From contig CM037879.1 of assembly GCA_021292165.1 (NCBI GenBank), positions 242,297,797-242,361,796 of the forward strand: DNA of 64,000 nucleotides, read 5' to 3'. Position 1 is the first letter of the stretch, and every line of letters begins with the position of its first letter. The notes under the pieces were generated by a model, which saw only the letters and a list, made by a program, of their open reading frames with translations, was not told where the DNA came from and did not search any database. The stretch comes from Shinisaurus crocodilurus. Taxonomy: Eukaryota > Chordata > Lepidosauria > Squamata > Shinisauridae. Positions 33,784 through 44,048 of this stretch are shown one piece after another. Both the position numbers and the translations under genes were made by a program.

Positions 33784-34733
33784 AGGTAAAAGTGGGCTAG
33801 ATGGAACAACTATCAGGTGGATCCACAGTTGGCTACAGAATTGGACTCAGAGTGCTTATCAATGGTACCTTCTCAAACTGGGGAGAGGTAACAAGGGGGG
33901 TACTGCAGGGCTCGGTCCTGGGCCCAGTGCTCTTCAACTTTTTTATTAATGACTTGGATGAGGAGGTGCAGGGAATGCTTATCAAATTTGCAGATGACAC
34001 AAAATTGGGTGGAACAGCTAATACTCTGGAAGACAGAAACAACATTCAAAGTGATCTCGGTAGGCTAGAGCGCTGGGCTGAAAACATCAGAATGAAATTT
34101 AACAGGGATAAATCTCAAGTGCTGCCCCTAGGAAAAAGAAACCAACTGCACAGTTACAGGATGGAGGATACTTGGCTCAAAAATACTACAAGTGAGAAGG
34201 ATCTTGGAATTGTTGTAGATCACAAGCTGAATATGAGCCGGCAATGTGATGTGACTGCAAAACAGGCAAATGCTATTTTGGGCTGCATTAATAGAAGTAT
34301 AGCTTCCAAATCGCGGGAAGTACTAGTTCCCCTCTACTCAGCACTGGTTAGGCCTCATCTTGAGTACTGCATCCAGTTCTGGGCACCACACTTTAAGAAG
34401 GATGTAGACAAACTGAAAAGGGTTCAGAGGAGGGCAACAAAGATGATCAGGGGACTGGAAACAAAGCCCTGTGAGGAGAGACTGAAAGAACTGGGTATGT
34501 TTAGCCTTCAGAAGAGAAGACTGAGGGAAGATATGATAGCACTCTTCAAGTACTTTAAAGGTTGTTGTCATACAGAGGAGGGCCAGGATCTCTTCTCGAT
34601 CATCCCAGATTGCAGGACACAGAATAATGGGCTCAAGTTACAGGAAACCAGATTCCGCCTGGACATCAGGCAAAATTTCCTGACTGTTAGTGCAATATGC
34701 CAGTGGAACCGGCCCATTGACTATAGTGTCTAA
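33784..34733 (+). pseudogene. CR1 LINE ORF2 fragment (reverse transcriptase C-terminal half)
   Basis: The open frame from 33801 has 310 codons, and its first ~17 residues are out of register. The true CR1 reading (GLDGTTIRWIHSWLQNW) is in another frame and shifts at about 33848. Beyond that the frame is intact. It has the RT motif GVLQGSVLGPVLFNFFINDL, the palm-site FADDTK and the connection/C-terminal region with SALVRPHLEYCIQFWAP, KRVQRRATKMIRGL and LQKRRLREDMIALFKYFKG. The endonuclease domain and RT fingers are absent (5' truncation). The normal end HWNRLPxxVV is replaced by QWNRPIDYSV and a stop, and no CR1 3' UTR follows. It is a dead-on-arrival copy, but young enough to keep about 290 codons open. 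Confidence 0.9.
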
Positions 34734-35008
34734 TTAATTATTTTTCTTACTGGTTGTTGAATGCAATATCTGAAACATCTCCACATTATTTATTTATTTT
34801 TCAAAGCAAAGCCAGCAGCAAAGAATCAGAAACCAGAAACTTAAAAGTCAAGAGAAATATATGTAAAATAAACTTAATTTGTAATATCAAGATATACAGA
34901 AATATATTTAAAATATATACACCCGTGGTGTAGTGGTACAGTTTGATGTCAGGCACTCATCGTGACAATCCCCATAGCCAGGTCCCCAAGGAGAGTCCAA
35001 AAATTCAG
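34734..35008. other. Unassigned sequence
   Basis: CCGTGGTGTAGTGGTACAG at about 34923 resembles a tRNA box A region and may be a decayed SINE head; there is no matching box B. Confidence 0.3.
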
Positions 35009-35171
35009 GCAGCTGTGTCGATCCATAACAACAAACCTGTTCTAGCATTTTAATCTCCACCAGGAGCAGGTCTTTTGTAAAGTTAATGGGTCTTATTGTC
35101 CATTCAAGACTAACCCCCCCCCCCCAAAAATGCTTTCCATTACAACAGGAAAAAATATATTGTTGCTGGGA
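35009..35171 (+). repeat. Unnamed dispersed repeat R2, copy 1
   Basis: Aligns over about 160 bp with the reverse complement of 52488-52650. Shared blocks are TTTTAATCTCCACCAGGAGC, AGGTCTTTTGTAAAG, CCCATTCAAGAC-like and ATATATT..TGCTGGGA. Family not recognised. Confidence 0.75.
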
Positions 35172-35339
35172 ATTGTTGTATTTATATATATTGTTGTTGC
35201 ATTTCACCCCAGCTGCTGTGAGAATTGCAGCTAGGTTCAGAGGGAGCAGGGAATTCTGAGGGAGTGGCAGATGATGTGAGTGTCCCTGCTAATAGAAAAG
35301 TGCTAGTGCCAGCTCCAATACACCACTTGTTGACACTTA

Positions 35340-36165
35340 ATATTTGGTCAAGCTATTTCAGCTTGAGATCCTCTTCAGAGGCCCTGCTCTGGGTACCCTC
35401 AGCAGCTGAAGTAAGGGTGGCTACCAGTACCAGGGTGACCCTGAGATTTCAAGTGAGAGTTGTAATTATTCAACAATTATTGTTTCTCTTTTTGAATGAT
35501 GGGCAATTCAAAGATCTGGCTATTCACAGGTAAAGGGTTTTTTTGGGGGGACGACACATGATTATCTTCATATGGAGACATCCAGAGCACAGGGGAAGAA
35601 ACTAAACACATCACCACCCTTGTCTCTGTTGGAGTCTTGCGAACTACACCAGAATGAAAAAGTGGGACAAGGTGAGTTCTGCCTTGGGAAAACTGAAAAC
35701 ACCAGGTCTCCAGAGTGGCTGGGCATATCTCTGCAGCCCCAGGCCCTCCGGAAGCAGCAGAGGAAGCACAAAGGAAGAAACTAAACACCACCGTCACCAC
35801 CCTTGTCTCAGAATGAGTGTTGGAGCATGGCAGATATCAGCTGCTGCAGGCTGTAAGAAATCTGGTTTCTGTTTCCTGCACTTGGTACTTTTGGGGTTTG
35901 GTGTATTTGACTATGGCTTACACTTTGCTAATAAATAATAACTATTCATGTGTTGTAATGGTTGATATTGCCTATTTTGTAATTAATTTGAAATGCTCTA
36001 ATGTTAGTATTCGTGAAATGAATTGTTTGGGTTGTTTATTATTGGAATGAGGTACTGTTGCAATTGATGTATTGGTATGCATTCTTGGTTTTGTATGCTG
36101 TGAGACGCTTTGGAAACATTTTGTGGGGAAAGTGGCATACAAATTAAATGATGCAGCTGATGATT
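35340..36165 (+). mobile_element. L2 LINE remnant with non-L2 interior
   Basis: 35365-35430 translates as LRSSSEALLWVPS, a conserved L2 ORF2 block. 36100-36155 is an L2-like 3' end (GTGAGACGCTTTGGAAAC, GGGGAAAGTGGCATACAAAT). Between them lie two similar stretches about 185 bp apart (GGAAGAAACTAAACAC, CACCACCCTTGTCTC at about 35595 and 35778) that are not L2 and may be a duplication inside an inserted element. Confidence 0.55.
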
Positions 36166-36236
36166 TTGTCCTATCTGGTAATATACTCTTTTTGGACCAC
36201 AATTTTATATTCAGACTTCAATTTTATATGCACTTG

Positions 36237-36287
36237 CCTGGGTGTAAGTCCCATGTCCTTCTGAGCAGAAATGCATAGGATTGTGCT
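36237..36287. mobile_element. Hairpin repeat family A, copy 3, partial
   Basis: One arm only: GTAAGTCCCATG...CTGAGCAG and ATGCATAGGATTGTGCT. Confidence 0.5.
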
Positions 36288-36558
36288 GTTAATCAATGAA
36301 ACGATAGGATGTGTACTACAACAAGACCCCAAAAGAATATTACTATGATATCTCAAAGGCCTGGCAAATGACAGGGATCTAAAAGTGACTGTGAATTTAA
36401 TCACTGCTGTTAAATTATGTATTTCAGCTAATTGGAAGCAAGTTGTAGCTTCTGTAGTTTCAGAATGGTACAGCAGAATTTGGAATGTTGCTATTTTATC
36501 AAAACTGACATTTCAGGAGAATAAGGAATAGACAACGGGCAAGTACATTAGTGGATCT

Positions 36559-37403
36559 TGTGAAGAAGGAACATGGGGACGGTTAAGCTAAGCTGGGCTG
36601 TCTGGTTTTCTTCTTCCCTTCCCCCTCCCTTTCTTGATTCTGCTTTTCTCTTTACTCTTGTTTTCACCTTTCTTTGGAATGTGCCAGCATCCTTGGAGCT
36701 GGAGTGGGGAAGATTGGATAGATTAATGGCAGCTGGGAGACAACAGGTTATCTGTAGAGCTGTACCTCCAAGGCCAGAGCTAATTGGGATGAAGTCACAC
36801 GAAAGTACCCGCAGCTGAAAAAGGGTGGGGGGACCCTCCTTCAAGAGTCAGGTGAGAAAGTTCTGCCTAGCAGGATGATGGGATTGGTGGGGATTGGGTG
36901 GGAAAGGAGTCCCAGTTTTAGATAAAAGAGTCTGGTCAGGAGGATTCTTTGTTCTTCCTCGGGTCTGGACGCTGTGGGAGTTCCATAATGGGCAAGTATG
37001 CAGAGATTTCAGGATAGCTGGGAGAGCTAGGCCTGGTTTGGCTCAAGCGGTCCTTTGCAGACTTTTGGGTTTGTTTTAGATAATTTTTTAGAGACCCTTT
37101 TTATTCCCATTTCCCTTTCCTCACAACAACCTACCTCACCCCTTTTCCCTACTCTCTTTTAGCCCTTTCTTATCAGGGATTATTTTTATATGTATTGGAC
37201 CATTGGAGACCCTACACTGCTTAATCTTTAATTTTGTTTTAATAAAGTCTCCATCTTAACAATTGTGTGTTCCTTCTTGGTCTGTAAGGCTGGGCTGCTA
37301 CACCAAGTTGGTGTACTGGAACCGGGAAGGTGGGCGGCAGTCCCTGGGTAAATTGGTACTGTGGCCTACCTGGTAGGGCTGGCGTAAGCAGCAGTCCTTC
37401 ACA
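36559..37403 (+). mobile_element. Solo LTR
   Basis: Begins TGTGAAGAAGG and ends CCTTCACA, so the ends are TG...CA with a 7 bp inverted terminus. A 5 bp duplication GATCT flanks it (36554-36558 and 37404-37408). AATAAA at about 37241 lies about 160 bp before the end and would mark the R/U5 region. The 845 bp hold no viral gene; it is what remains after recombination between the two LTRs of an endogenous retrovirus or LTR retrotransposon. Orientation is set by the polyadenylation signal. The family is not identified. Confidence 0.8.
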
Positions 37404-37490
37404 GATCTTATTTGTACATTTCTGGAATAACAAATTTTATGACAGCATCTGACCATACATTTTATTGTTCTTATTGTAATGACTTTGTAG

Positions 37491-37517
37491 TGTGTGTGTG
37501 TGTGTGTGTGTGTGTGT
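37491..37517. repeat. (GT)n microsatellite
   Basis: About 13 GT units. Confidence 0.9.
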
Positions 37518-37599
37518 AACTATGGATTATAATGTATAATTTTCGGCTTTCATTTAAAAAAAAGATTTGAAAAAAAATGACTTACACTGCTTCAAACTT

Positions 37600-37836
37600 T
37601 AGAGCCAGTGTGACGTAGTGGTTAGAGTGTTGGACTGGGACTCGGGAGATCTAGGTTCTAGTCTCCACTCAGCCATGAAGCTCACTGGGTGACTTTGGGC
37701 CAGTCACTGATTCTCAGCCTAACCTACCTCACAGGGTTGTTGTGAGGATAACATGGAGAGGAGTAGTAGTATGTAAGCCACCTTGGGTTCCTTGTAAGAG
37801 GAAAAAAGGTGGGATATAAATGTAATAAATAATAAT
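37600..37836 (+). mobile_element. Sauria SINE, sense
   Basis: AGAGCCAGTGTGACGTAGTG, box B GGTTCTAGTCTCC, GTGACTTTGGGCCAGTC, CACAGGGTTGTTGTGAGGAT and a GGTGGGATATAAATGTAATA tail. Near full length. Confidence 0.9.
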
Positions 37837-37877
37837 GAATTGGCAGAATAAATTCAAATACTTCTGTATAGCTGACA

Positions 37878-37980
37878 GTGCAATCCCATACCTGTCTACT
37901 CAGAAGTAAGTCCCACTGAGTTCAATAGTACTTACTCCCAAGTAAGTGTGTATAGAAGTGTGTAAGTGTGAATTGCAGCC
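37878..37980. mobile_element. Hairpin repeat family A, copy 4
   Basis: GTGCAATCCCATACCTGTCT and a GTGTGAATTGCAGCC end, with AGAAGTAAGTCCCACTGAG facing TACTTACTCCCAAG. An extra GTGTATAGAAGTGTGTAAG duplication lies near the right end. Confidence 0.6.
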
Positions 37981-39030
37981 GTAAACACAGATCAGGCTCT
38001 AGGTTTGCAATATCTTTTTTTTTCTCCATGTGAGGCTGGAAAAATATCCAGAGCACGGGTGTTCTTTTAAAATTCTAATGAATAGTTCACATTTTACACT
38101 TCTCTGTAAAGGTCAATATGACAAATAATTAAAACAGCAACTATGTGCAATGAACATTATAATTAGTTTCTTTTCAAATAAATAGGGACGTGTCACAAAA
38201 TTTTGATGCACAGGGACCTGTTAAAAAAAAAAGGTATTTATGCAAAATAGAAATTGCCCATTGGTTTCTTCTAGAATGACATTCCACATCACCCAAGGAT
38301 GATTAGATTTCTTTTTCAATTCCACTCATAACTGTCCTTTTTATCAGCAGCACCGTTCCTGATTTTATTCACAACAATTTTAATTAGTTGCACTGATGGT
38401 CCAAAGTAGTTCACAAGTTTGCCTAAATTAATGGCAAAAAGATGATCAGAAATTGATCTGTTTTTTAAACTATTCCTCAACGATTGTCTAAAATGTTTGT
38501 ACCTATACTGGAAGAAAGAACTAAACAAAGAATACAGATATTATTACCCCAGTTTCATCACCATAACAACTGAGTTTGAAGAAGTCGTTAATTACCGAGT
38601 ATCAGCAGGGAAATGCTGACCCCAGTTCACAGCTGGGAGTAGAATACAGCATTAACATGATTTAAAATGTAGCCACAGAAATATGTCACAAACCCCCCAC
38701 TAGCAAATAAGTAAACCACAGATGCCAGCTATCCTCAGAATTCCTATAAACCAATGCAATTAAACAAGTGGCAACTTCCTAGTGTTACCTTTGTCAAGCA
38801 GGGTTGTTGTTGTTTTTACAGAGGGGTTCCACCCTGGGAGACATTGTCTGTACTTTTTCCATCCATCTCTGTCCAATGTTCCCCTCTTCTCAAATTCATC
38901 TGTACTCATCTAATGATGATCCACAGAAATCCCTGTGGTTTGTAAGCAATTAAAATAGAGTAAGAACAAATAGGAGTTTTAGGCCAAGTTACAATTCAGT
39001 CATCATTTCCCAAACTTCCAAATGTCTTGG
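37981..39030. other. Unassigned sequence
   Basis: No gene or element recognised. Confidence 0.5.
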
Positions 39031-39047
39031 AGTACGAGGGAGCAGGG

Positions 39048-39360
39048 GTGGCCAAACCTGTCAAGTTCGGTTTCCCTCAGTTTCTCATTTTTCCAGTCTT
39101 CTGTTCATGCCACCCCATTTCTGCGCCAGTTTGCAACTGTTTTCTTTTTTTAAGGCTGTGTGAAAATTTGCACGTCCACTTTTCTCCTAATATACACATA
39201 TCTGTATGCAATTTTGCCTAATTACACATTTTTGGAAGCAGTTTTCCCTTATATTATTCTTTTGTGTCTGTATCTTTCAGTAATATACACATTTTGGTCT
39301 GCCTTTTCCTCCGATATAAACATTTTAGCACACATATTTATTTTTGTTTGTTTGTTTGTT
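39048..39360. mobile_element. hAT-like AT-rich MITE, poorly bounded
   Basis: Starts near CAGGGGTGGCCAAACC and holds several TTCTCCTAATATACACAT-type units (39180-39320) like those at 17100 and 18380. The right end is not found. Confidence 0.35.
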
Positions 39361-39694
39361 TGGAGAACTTCAGCTGTGTTCTGGTCCTCACATTGATTTG
39401 GGAAGAGCGTATTTGGTAAGTTCTTATCAAAATGCAAACTGGAAGAAGTCTCCCCCAACCCAATAACAGACCAATTCTGAAGCAGAGGAGATGAGTCAGC
39501 AAGATTCTACCTGAGGTACAACCTGAGGAAGAACACACAGCATGCCATAGGAAGAGGGCTTTTGACACCTGACTGTTCCTCTCTGAGCCTGGTGGTTCAG
39601 ACTTCTCAAACAAAGAATCCATAACTCCATCACATCTCCAGTCACCCAAGACTCTGCACACCTTTGAAGCCCCCTTGCTATACCTCCTGCTATT

Positions 39695-39845
39695 TCATAG
39701 ATTTTCATAGATCATAGAGTTGGAAGGGACCTACAAGGCCACCGAATCCAACCCCCTGCTCAATGCAGGAAACTAGAGGAGGGGTCTCCCATCCAAGTAA
39801 TAACCAGGCCTGACCCTGCTTAGCTTTCCATGCTCAGCCACAGGC
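39695..39845 (-). mobile_element. SINE with 5S rRNA-like head and CR1-like tail, copy 2
   Basis: The minus strand reads AAGCTAAGCAGGGTC, CAGGCCTGGTTATTACTTGG, GATGGGAGACC, CTCCTCTAGTTTCCTGCATT, GAGCAGGGGGTTGGATTC and CAACTCTATGATCTATG. It ends in CTATGA-type short repeats typical of CR1. It matches copy 1 nearly base for base through the 5S part and linker. The tail keeps about 10 bases (TTGTAGGTCC region) that copy 1 lacks. Confidence 0.85.
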
Positions 39846-40354
39846 CTGCTACTCAGTGAGGCTGCCACAGCATTTAGGTGCTTGATTGAGCACCACCACA
39901 TAATTTATTTTTGTGGTGTTTTTGACCTTATCTAACCACTGCAAGGTTGCCAAGTGTGCTGTGTGTGTGTTATCTTTCTACTACATATCTCTCCATTGCT
40001 CTGCAGCCTCCCAGGCTGCCTACTACACTTCCTGATCTGTGGGCTTTAATTGAAGCTTGGGAAGCCAGGGTTGTTACAGGCTGCCAGAGAGATGATTGTA
40101 CAATGAACGACAGGACATTCATGCACACTCCTCGGTCACCTCCTAAATAAAATAAGCACAATAAACCTGAACCCAACCCATGAGGATTTCTCTGAAATGT
40201 TCTTCTCCTCTGAATTTCTTTTTGAAAGCAATTTCTTTTCTATCAGATTGAATGAGAATGGTAATGAAAAATGTGGGAGTAATTTTTGGCACAGCACTAT
40301 TCAAATCTTCACTGGGCTATGAAGGTCACTGGGTGGCCTTAGGACAGTCATTAC

Positions 40355-41021
40355 CAGGGATGGGGACTCGGACTCCAGGACTCGACTCATGAGTCGGACT
40401 GAGACCCCCCTGTGACTCGAGTCCCAATATTTTTAATGGGACTCGAGACTTGACTTGGGACTCGAGACCAAGGACTCGTGTTCCAAAATCGTGTTCCTCA
40501 AATGCAACATGGATAGGTTTTAGGAAGCACAGCAAGTTTATTTTTTAAAATCATTTTCCTAAAATGCAACCTTTCAGAGATTTTGGGTTTGGCTGCCTCT
40601 GCCTGCCTGTTTGGGGTTCCCTGCCTCCTCTGCCTGCCTGGTCTCTTCTTAACCAGTTCCACAGTTTGAATTGTCCAAGACAAAGGCCTCTGCCTGCCTG
40701 TTTTGGGGTTCCCTGCCTCCTCTGCCTGTCTGGTTATTTTGGGTTTGTCTGCCTGGTCTGTTCTTGCCAAAATCAGTTGCAGAATTTTGAAATAAAAAGG
40801 CACACTTGTGCCTAGAATTTATTTAAGCCACACATCTGAAATAGCCTTATTTTGTTGGGAAAACCCCCCATTGATTTTAATAAGGACTCATGGAGTCAGC
40901 TTTGGGAGTGACTCGTGAGTCACCATTTTGGGCCAAGGACTCGGTCTCGGACTCAAGACTGAAGTCCAAAGACTCGTGACTCGACTCGTGACTCGAAACC
41001 AAGGACTCTTCAACATCCCTG
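40355..41021. mobile_element. hAT element with GACTCG subterminal repeats
   Basis: Termini CAGGGATG and CATCCCTG. The duplication GTCATTAC is at 40347-40354; the right copy is itself split by the next element (GTCAT at 41022-41026, full GTCATTAC at 41609-41616). Both subterminal regions (about 40365-40480 and 40885-41005) are packed with GACTCG/CGAGTC motifs in both orientations. Such motifs are often transposase-binding sites in hAT elements. The interior has a CTGCCTGCC repeat and no transposase. Confidence 0.85.
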
Positions 41022-41026
41022 GTCAT

Positions 41027-41605
41027 CAGGACCGGTGCAGGGCAGTTTGGCGCTCCAGGCGAAAAAATAGTTAGCGCCCCCCCCCTCTCCAAAGCAAAAA
41101 AAAAACAACCCCTGCGCCGCCACCACCAACCTACCTTCCCCCCCCCCGCCCTGGCTGCGGCGGCGGCGGCGGCTGCTGCTGCTGCGGCTGCTGCGACGAA
41201 GGTGGGTGACGGGGGGTGATGGGGGGGTTGGGGGGTGGCGATGGCGGTGGGAGGGCAGCGGCGGGCGAGCGAGCGAGCGAGCGGGTGGGCGGAGGCGCGG
41301 CGGCGGCGGCTGCTGCTGCGGCTGCTGCGACGAAGGTAGGTGACGGGGGGTGACGGGGGGGTTTGGGGGGGTGGCGATGGCGGTGGGAGGCGCAGCGGCG
41401 GGCGAGCGGGCGGGCAAGCGGGTGGGCGGAGGCGCGGCGGCGGCGGCAGCGGCAGGCAGGAGGGTGGGGAGGCGGAGGCCTGGCGGGGACGGCGCAGCGG
41501 CAGCGAAGAGGAGCGCAGCGTTTCGCGCCCTCTTCAGCCGCGCGCCCTCTTCAGCCGCGCGCCCTAGGCAACCGCCTAGTTGGCCTAGCGGTAGCGCCGG
41601 CCCTG
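41027..41605. mobile_element. GC-rich hAT element, family G, copy 1
   Basis: Begins CAGGACCGGTGCAGGGC and ends AGCGCCGGCCCTG. A perfect 8 bp duplication CTGGTCAT flanks it (41019-41026 and 41606-41613). The interior is (CGG/CTG)-rich with a ~130 bp internal direct repeat (GGTGGCGATGGCGGTGGGAG occurs twice). Frames of up to 135 codons, rich in R, G, P and A, arise from this composition and are not proteins. Confidence 0.9.
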
Positions 41606-41680
41606 CTGGTCATTACCTCTCAGGCTAACATACCTCACAGTATTGTTGTGAGGATAAATGGAGATGGGGAAATAAATAAT

Positions 41681-42317
41681 ACCTCCAGGGCGTCAGTTGT
41701 AGCAGGCCATGGAATACGGGGAAGGGTTAGGCTTCCCTCCTGTCCTGCCACAGCCCTGATCTAATTCCCTCCCACCATCTTCTTTTACAAAAAGGGGAAA
41801 TTACATTGGGGTGCTCCAAAGACAGAGCTGAAAAATAATGTGTACTTTGATCCAGAGATTTTGCACTAGGTGCTATCCCAACTTCCTCCCTACCTCACCC
41901 AGCCTCAGCTGCTTGGCACCTTGCTCTCTGCTCTTGATACGAGCTCTGGACTCACACCACAGAGGCCAACCTTCTCAAGGCCTACTTGAACAGCGCCTTG
42001 CAAGCTCAGAGCTTTGCCAGAACAGGATATCAGAGTACCATGTTGAATTACAAAGCAAACCCATAAACACTCAAAGAAAGCAAAAAAAGGTTGTAAAGTA
42101 AGGAACAAGGATGTGATCTAATTTTACCATAATAGCAAAGTGAATACAAAACAGAAGCATCTTTTTTCAGGAAAATAAATATATGGCAGATAACTAAATG
42201 CAATTCTACAGTCACAGACATGTTTATCATGATACAAGTATGGAATATGTCATATTCCCCATTGTTAATAGCTAAAAAAAATAACATGCTTATACTGATA
42301 GATGGGAAGCTTCATTC

Positions 42318-42318
<1 letters not shown>
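41681..42318. other. Unassigned sequence
   Basis: No gene or element recognised. Confidence 0.5.

Positions 42319-42357
<39 letters not shown>
42319..42357. repeat. (GA)n microsatellite
   Basis: About 19 GA units. Unassigned sequence follows to about 42850. Confidence 0.9.
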
Positions 42358-42360
<3 letters not shown>

Positions 42361-42859
42361 CAACACTATAACTTGCTCCTGAAAAGAAAAACAATGAAAG
42401 GCTGTCATTGGCCCAGAAGTACGGTAAATCCATCTGGTGAAGTCATGAATGGCTGAATTTAACAGCAGGTGTACCTAGTATTAATCAGTTTTGTAGCCAA
42501 CTGAGAACTCTGGAGAGAATTCATTAAAGGGATAAAGACCCAAGCCCTTTTCAGAATGTTGGCTTGTTTAAGGTAAGCATCAACCTTTTTTTTTTCACAA
42601 TATGAAATCATAATATTATTGGTCTACATGAATGAGGAGACAGGAATTGCTTAGAAGCCTATGGGGAGGGGAGCAGAGCTGAGATGAGATTCTTCATGAT
42701 TTCTAAATATGCTTTACTCCAAACCTGTGCCTGCCTGGGTATTTACTGCAACATCAGTGTAGGCTGGATGGGCAGGGAGGGGAGGCACTGTTATCTATAG
42801 GAGTTCCATCTCCCTCTTCAGGGCTCTAGACCAGAAGATTTCCAATTTGGAGTGATGGT

Positions 42860-43875
42860 AACTTTTGTTAGGCACTGGGGACAGATTGAGGATTCTGCTG
42901 GTGTATCGCCCACCCTGTTGCCTAGTAGTCTCCCTGCCTGAGAATGACAGCGGTAGTCTTAGACTTGGTGTTGAAGACTCCCAGGATGATTGCCCGGGGG
43001 GGACGGGGGGACGTCAACATCCATGTTGGGACCGCCTTGTTGGGATTTCATGGCCACTGTAACAACCACATGGATGCCTCAACATATCATTGGCCCAGCA
43101 CAGGAAATCAGGACTCTAGATTTGTTTTCTCAGCTGGAGAGGAGGATATTTATTTATTTGACTTGTAACCTGCCTTTCTACCAAAAATTGCACTCAATGT
43201 GGCTCCAAATGTGGTGGATTTAATATCTATTTCCTTGCCATGTTGGGATCACTTCCTATTGAAATTTAGGATGTCAGTGGCTTTACCTCTCAGCAAGGAT
43301 GGGGGGGAAATACTCAGAAATTGCAATGGATCCAGAATAGGGGCACAAGGCTATCAACTGGGACTGCGCATTTTGACCACATTGCACCTGTATTTGAAAG
43401 CTGCACTAGCTCCCAGTCCATTTCCAGAACCAAATTAAAGTTCTGCTTTTAAATTTTAAAGCCCTCAATGACTTGGGACCAGGTTACCTGAAAAATCATC
43501 TTCTCCCATATGTACCTACCAAAAATATAAGATCCTCCTCAGCGGCCCTGTTCCAAGTGCCAAACGAAATGAGATGGAGAGGGTCTCTTCAGTAGTGGCA
43601 CTTTAGTTATGGAAATGGAATAGCCTTTCAGAGAGGTTCAGCTGGTGCCATCTTTATGGTCTTTTGGTGTCAGGCAAATACCTTTTTAATTGTCCTGGCA
43701 TTTAAAATAATGTATTTTCTGGGCCTCAAAGTAATGTGTATTTTAATTGTGTTTTAGTTTTTAATCATTTTTATTGTTTTATGTTGTATCTTTAATTGTG
43801 TATCTGTCTGGTGAGCTGCCCAAAGAACCTCTGTTACGAGGCAGCCATATAAATGCAGTAAGCAAGCAAGCAAAC
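42860..43875 (+). mobile_element. L2 LINE remnant: endonuclease and C-terminal parts
   Basis: 42885-42930 reads ILLVYRPPCCLVVSLPE and 43060-43100 reads QHIIGPAQE, both L2 endonuclease-region blocks in shifted frames. 43330-43700 follows the C-terminal region (ACTTGGGACCAGGTTACCTG, CCTCAGCGGCCCTGTTCC). The 3' end is GTGAGCTGCCCAAAGAACCT. The reverse transcriptase is missing. An ATTTATTTATTTGACTTGTA fragment at about 43147-43200 is likely an antisense SINE tail inserted within. Confidence 0.65.
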
Positions 43876-44009
43876 CTGTGGATGCCATCTCTGCAAGGTT
43901 GGAAGAGGCTCAGTATGCTGTTTTAAACTTTTAAAAGTTTTATATTGTTTTATCATGTTATATTTTAGGGTTTTGATATCTGCGCTTTAATGGGTGGTAT
44001 AGAAATAGA

Positions 44010-44010
44010 T

Positions 44011-44048
<38 letters not shown>
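44010..44048. repeat. (GATA)n microsatellite
   Basis: About nine GATA units, following a TGGGTGGTATAGAAATA LINE-tail-like sequence. 44049-44750 holds nothing I recognise. Confidence 0.9.

Larger units (their letters stand above)
40303..41680 (+). mobile_element. Sauria SINE broken by two nested hAT elements
   Basis: The left half (CTATGAAGGTCACTGGGTGG, TTAGGACAGTCATTAC) stops at 40354 and the right half resumes at 41609 with GTCATTACCTCTCAGGCTAA, CTCACAGTATTGTTGTGAGG and an AAATAAATAATA tail. Removing 40355-41608 restores a continuous body. The 5' head is truncated. Confidence 0.85.

Noticed and set aside
33671..33949. Separate 92-codon gene upstream of the CR1 frame
   Set aside because: It is the same CR1 ORF in another frame before a frameshift at about 33848.
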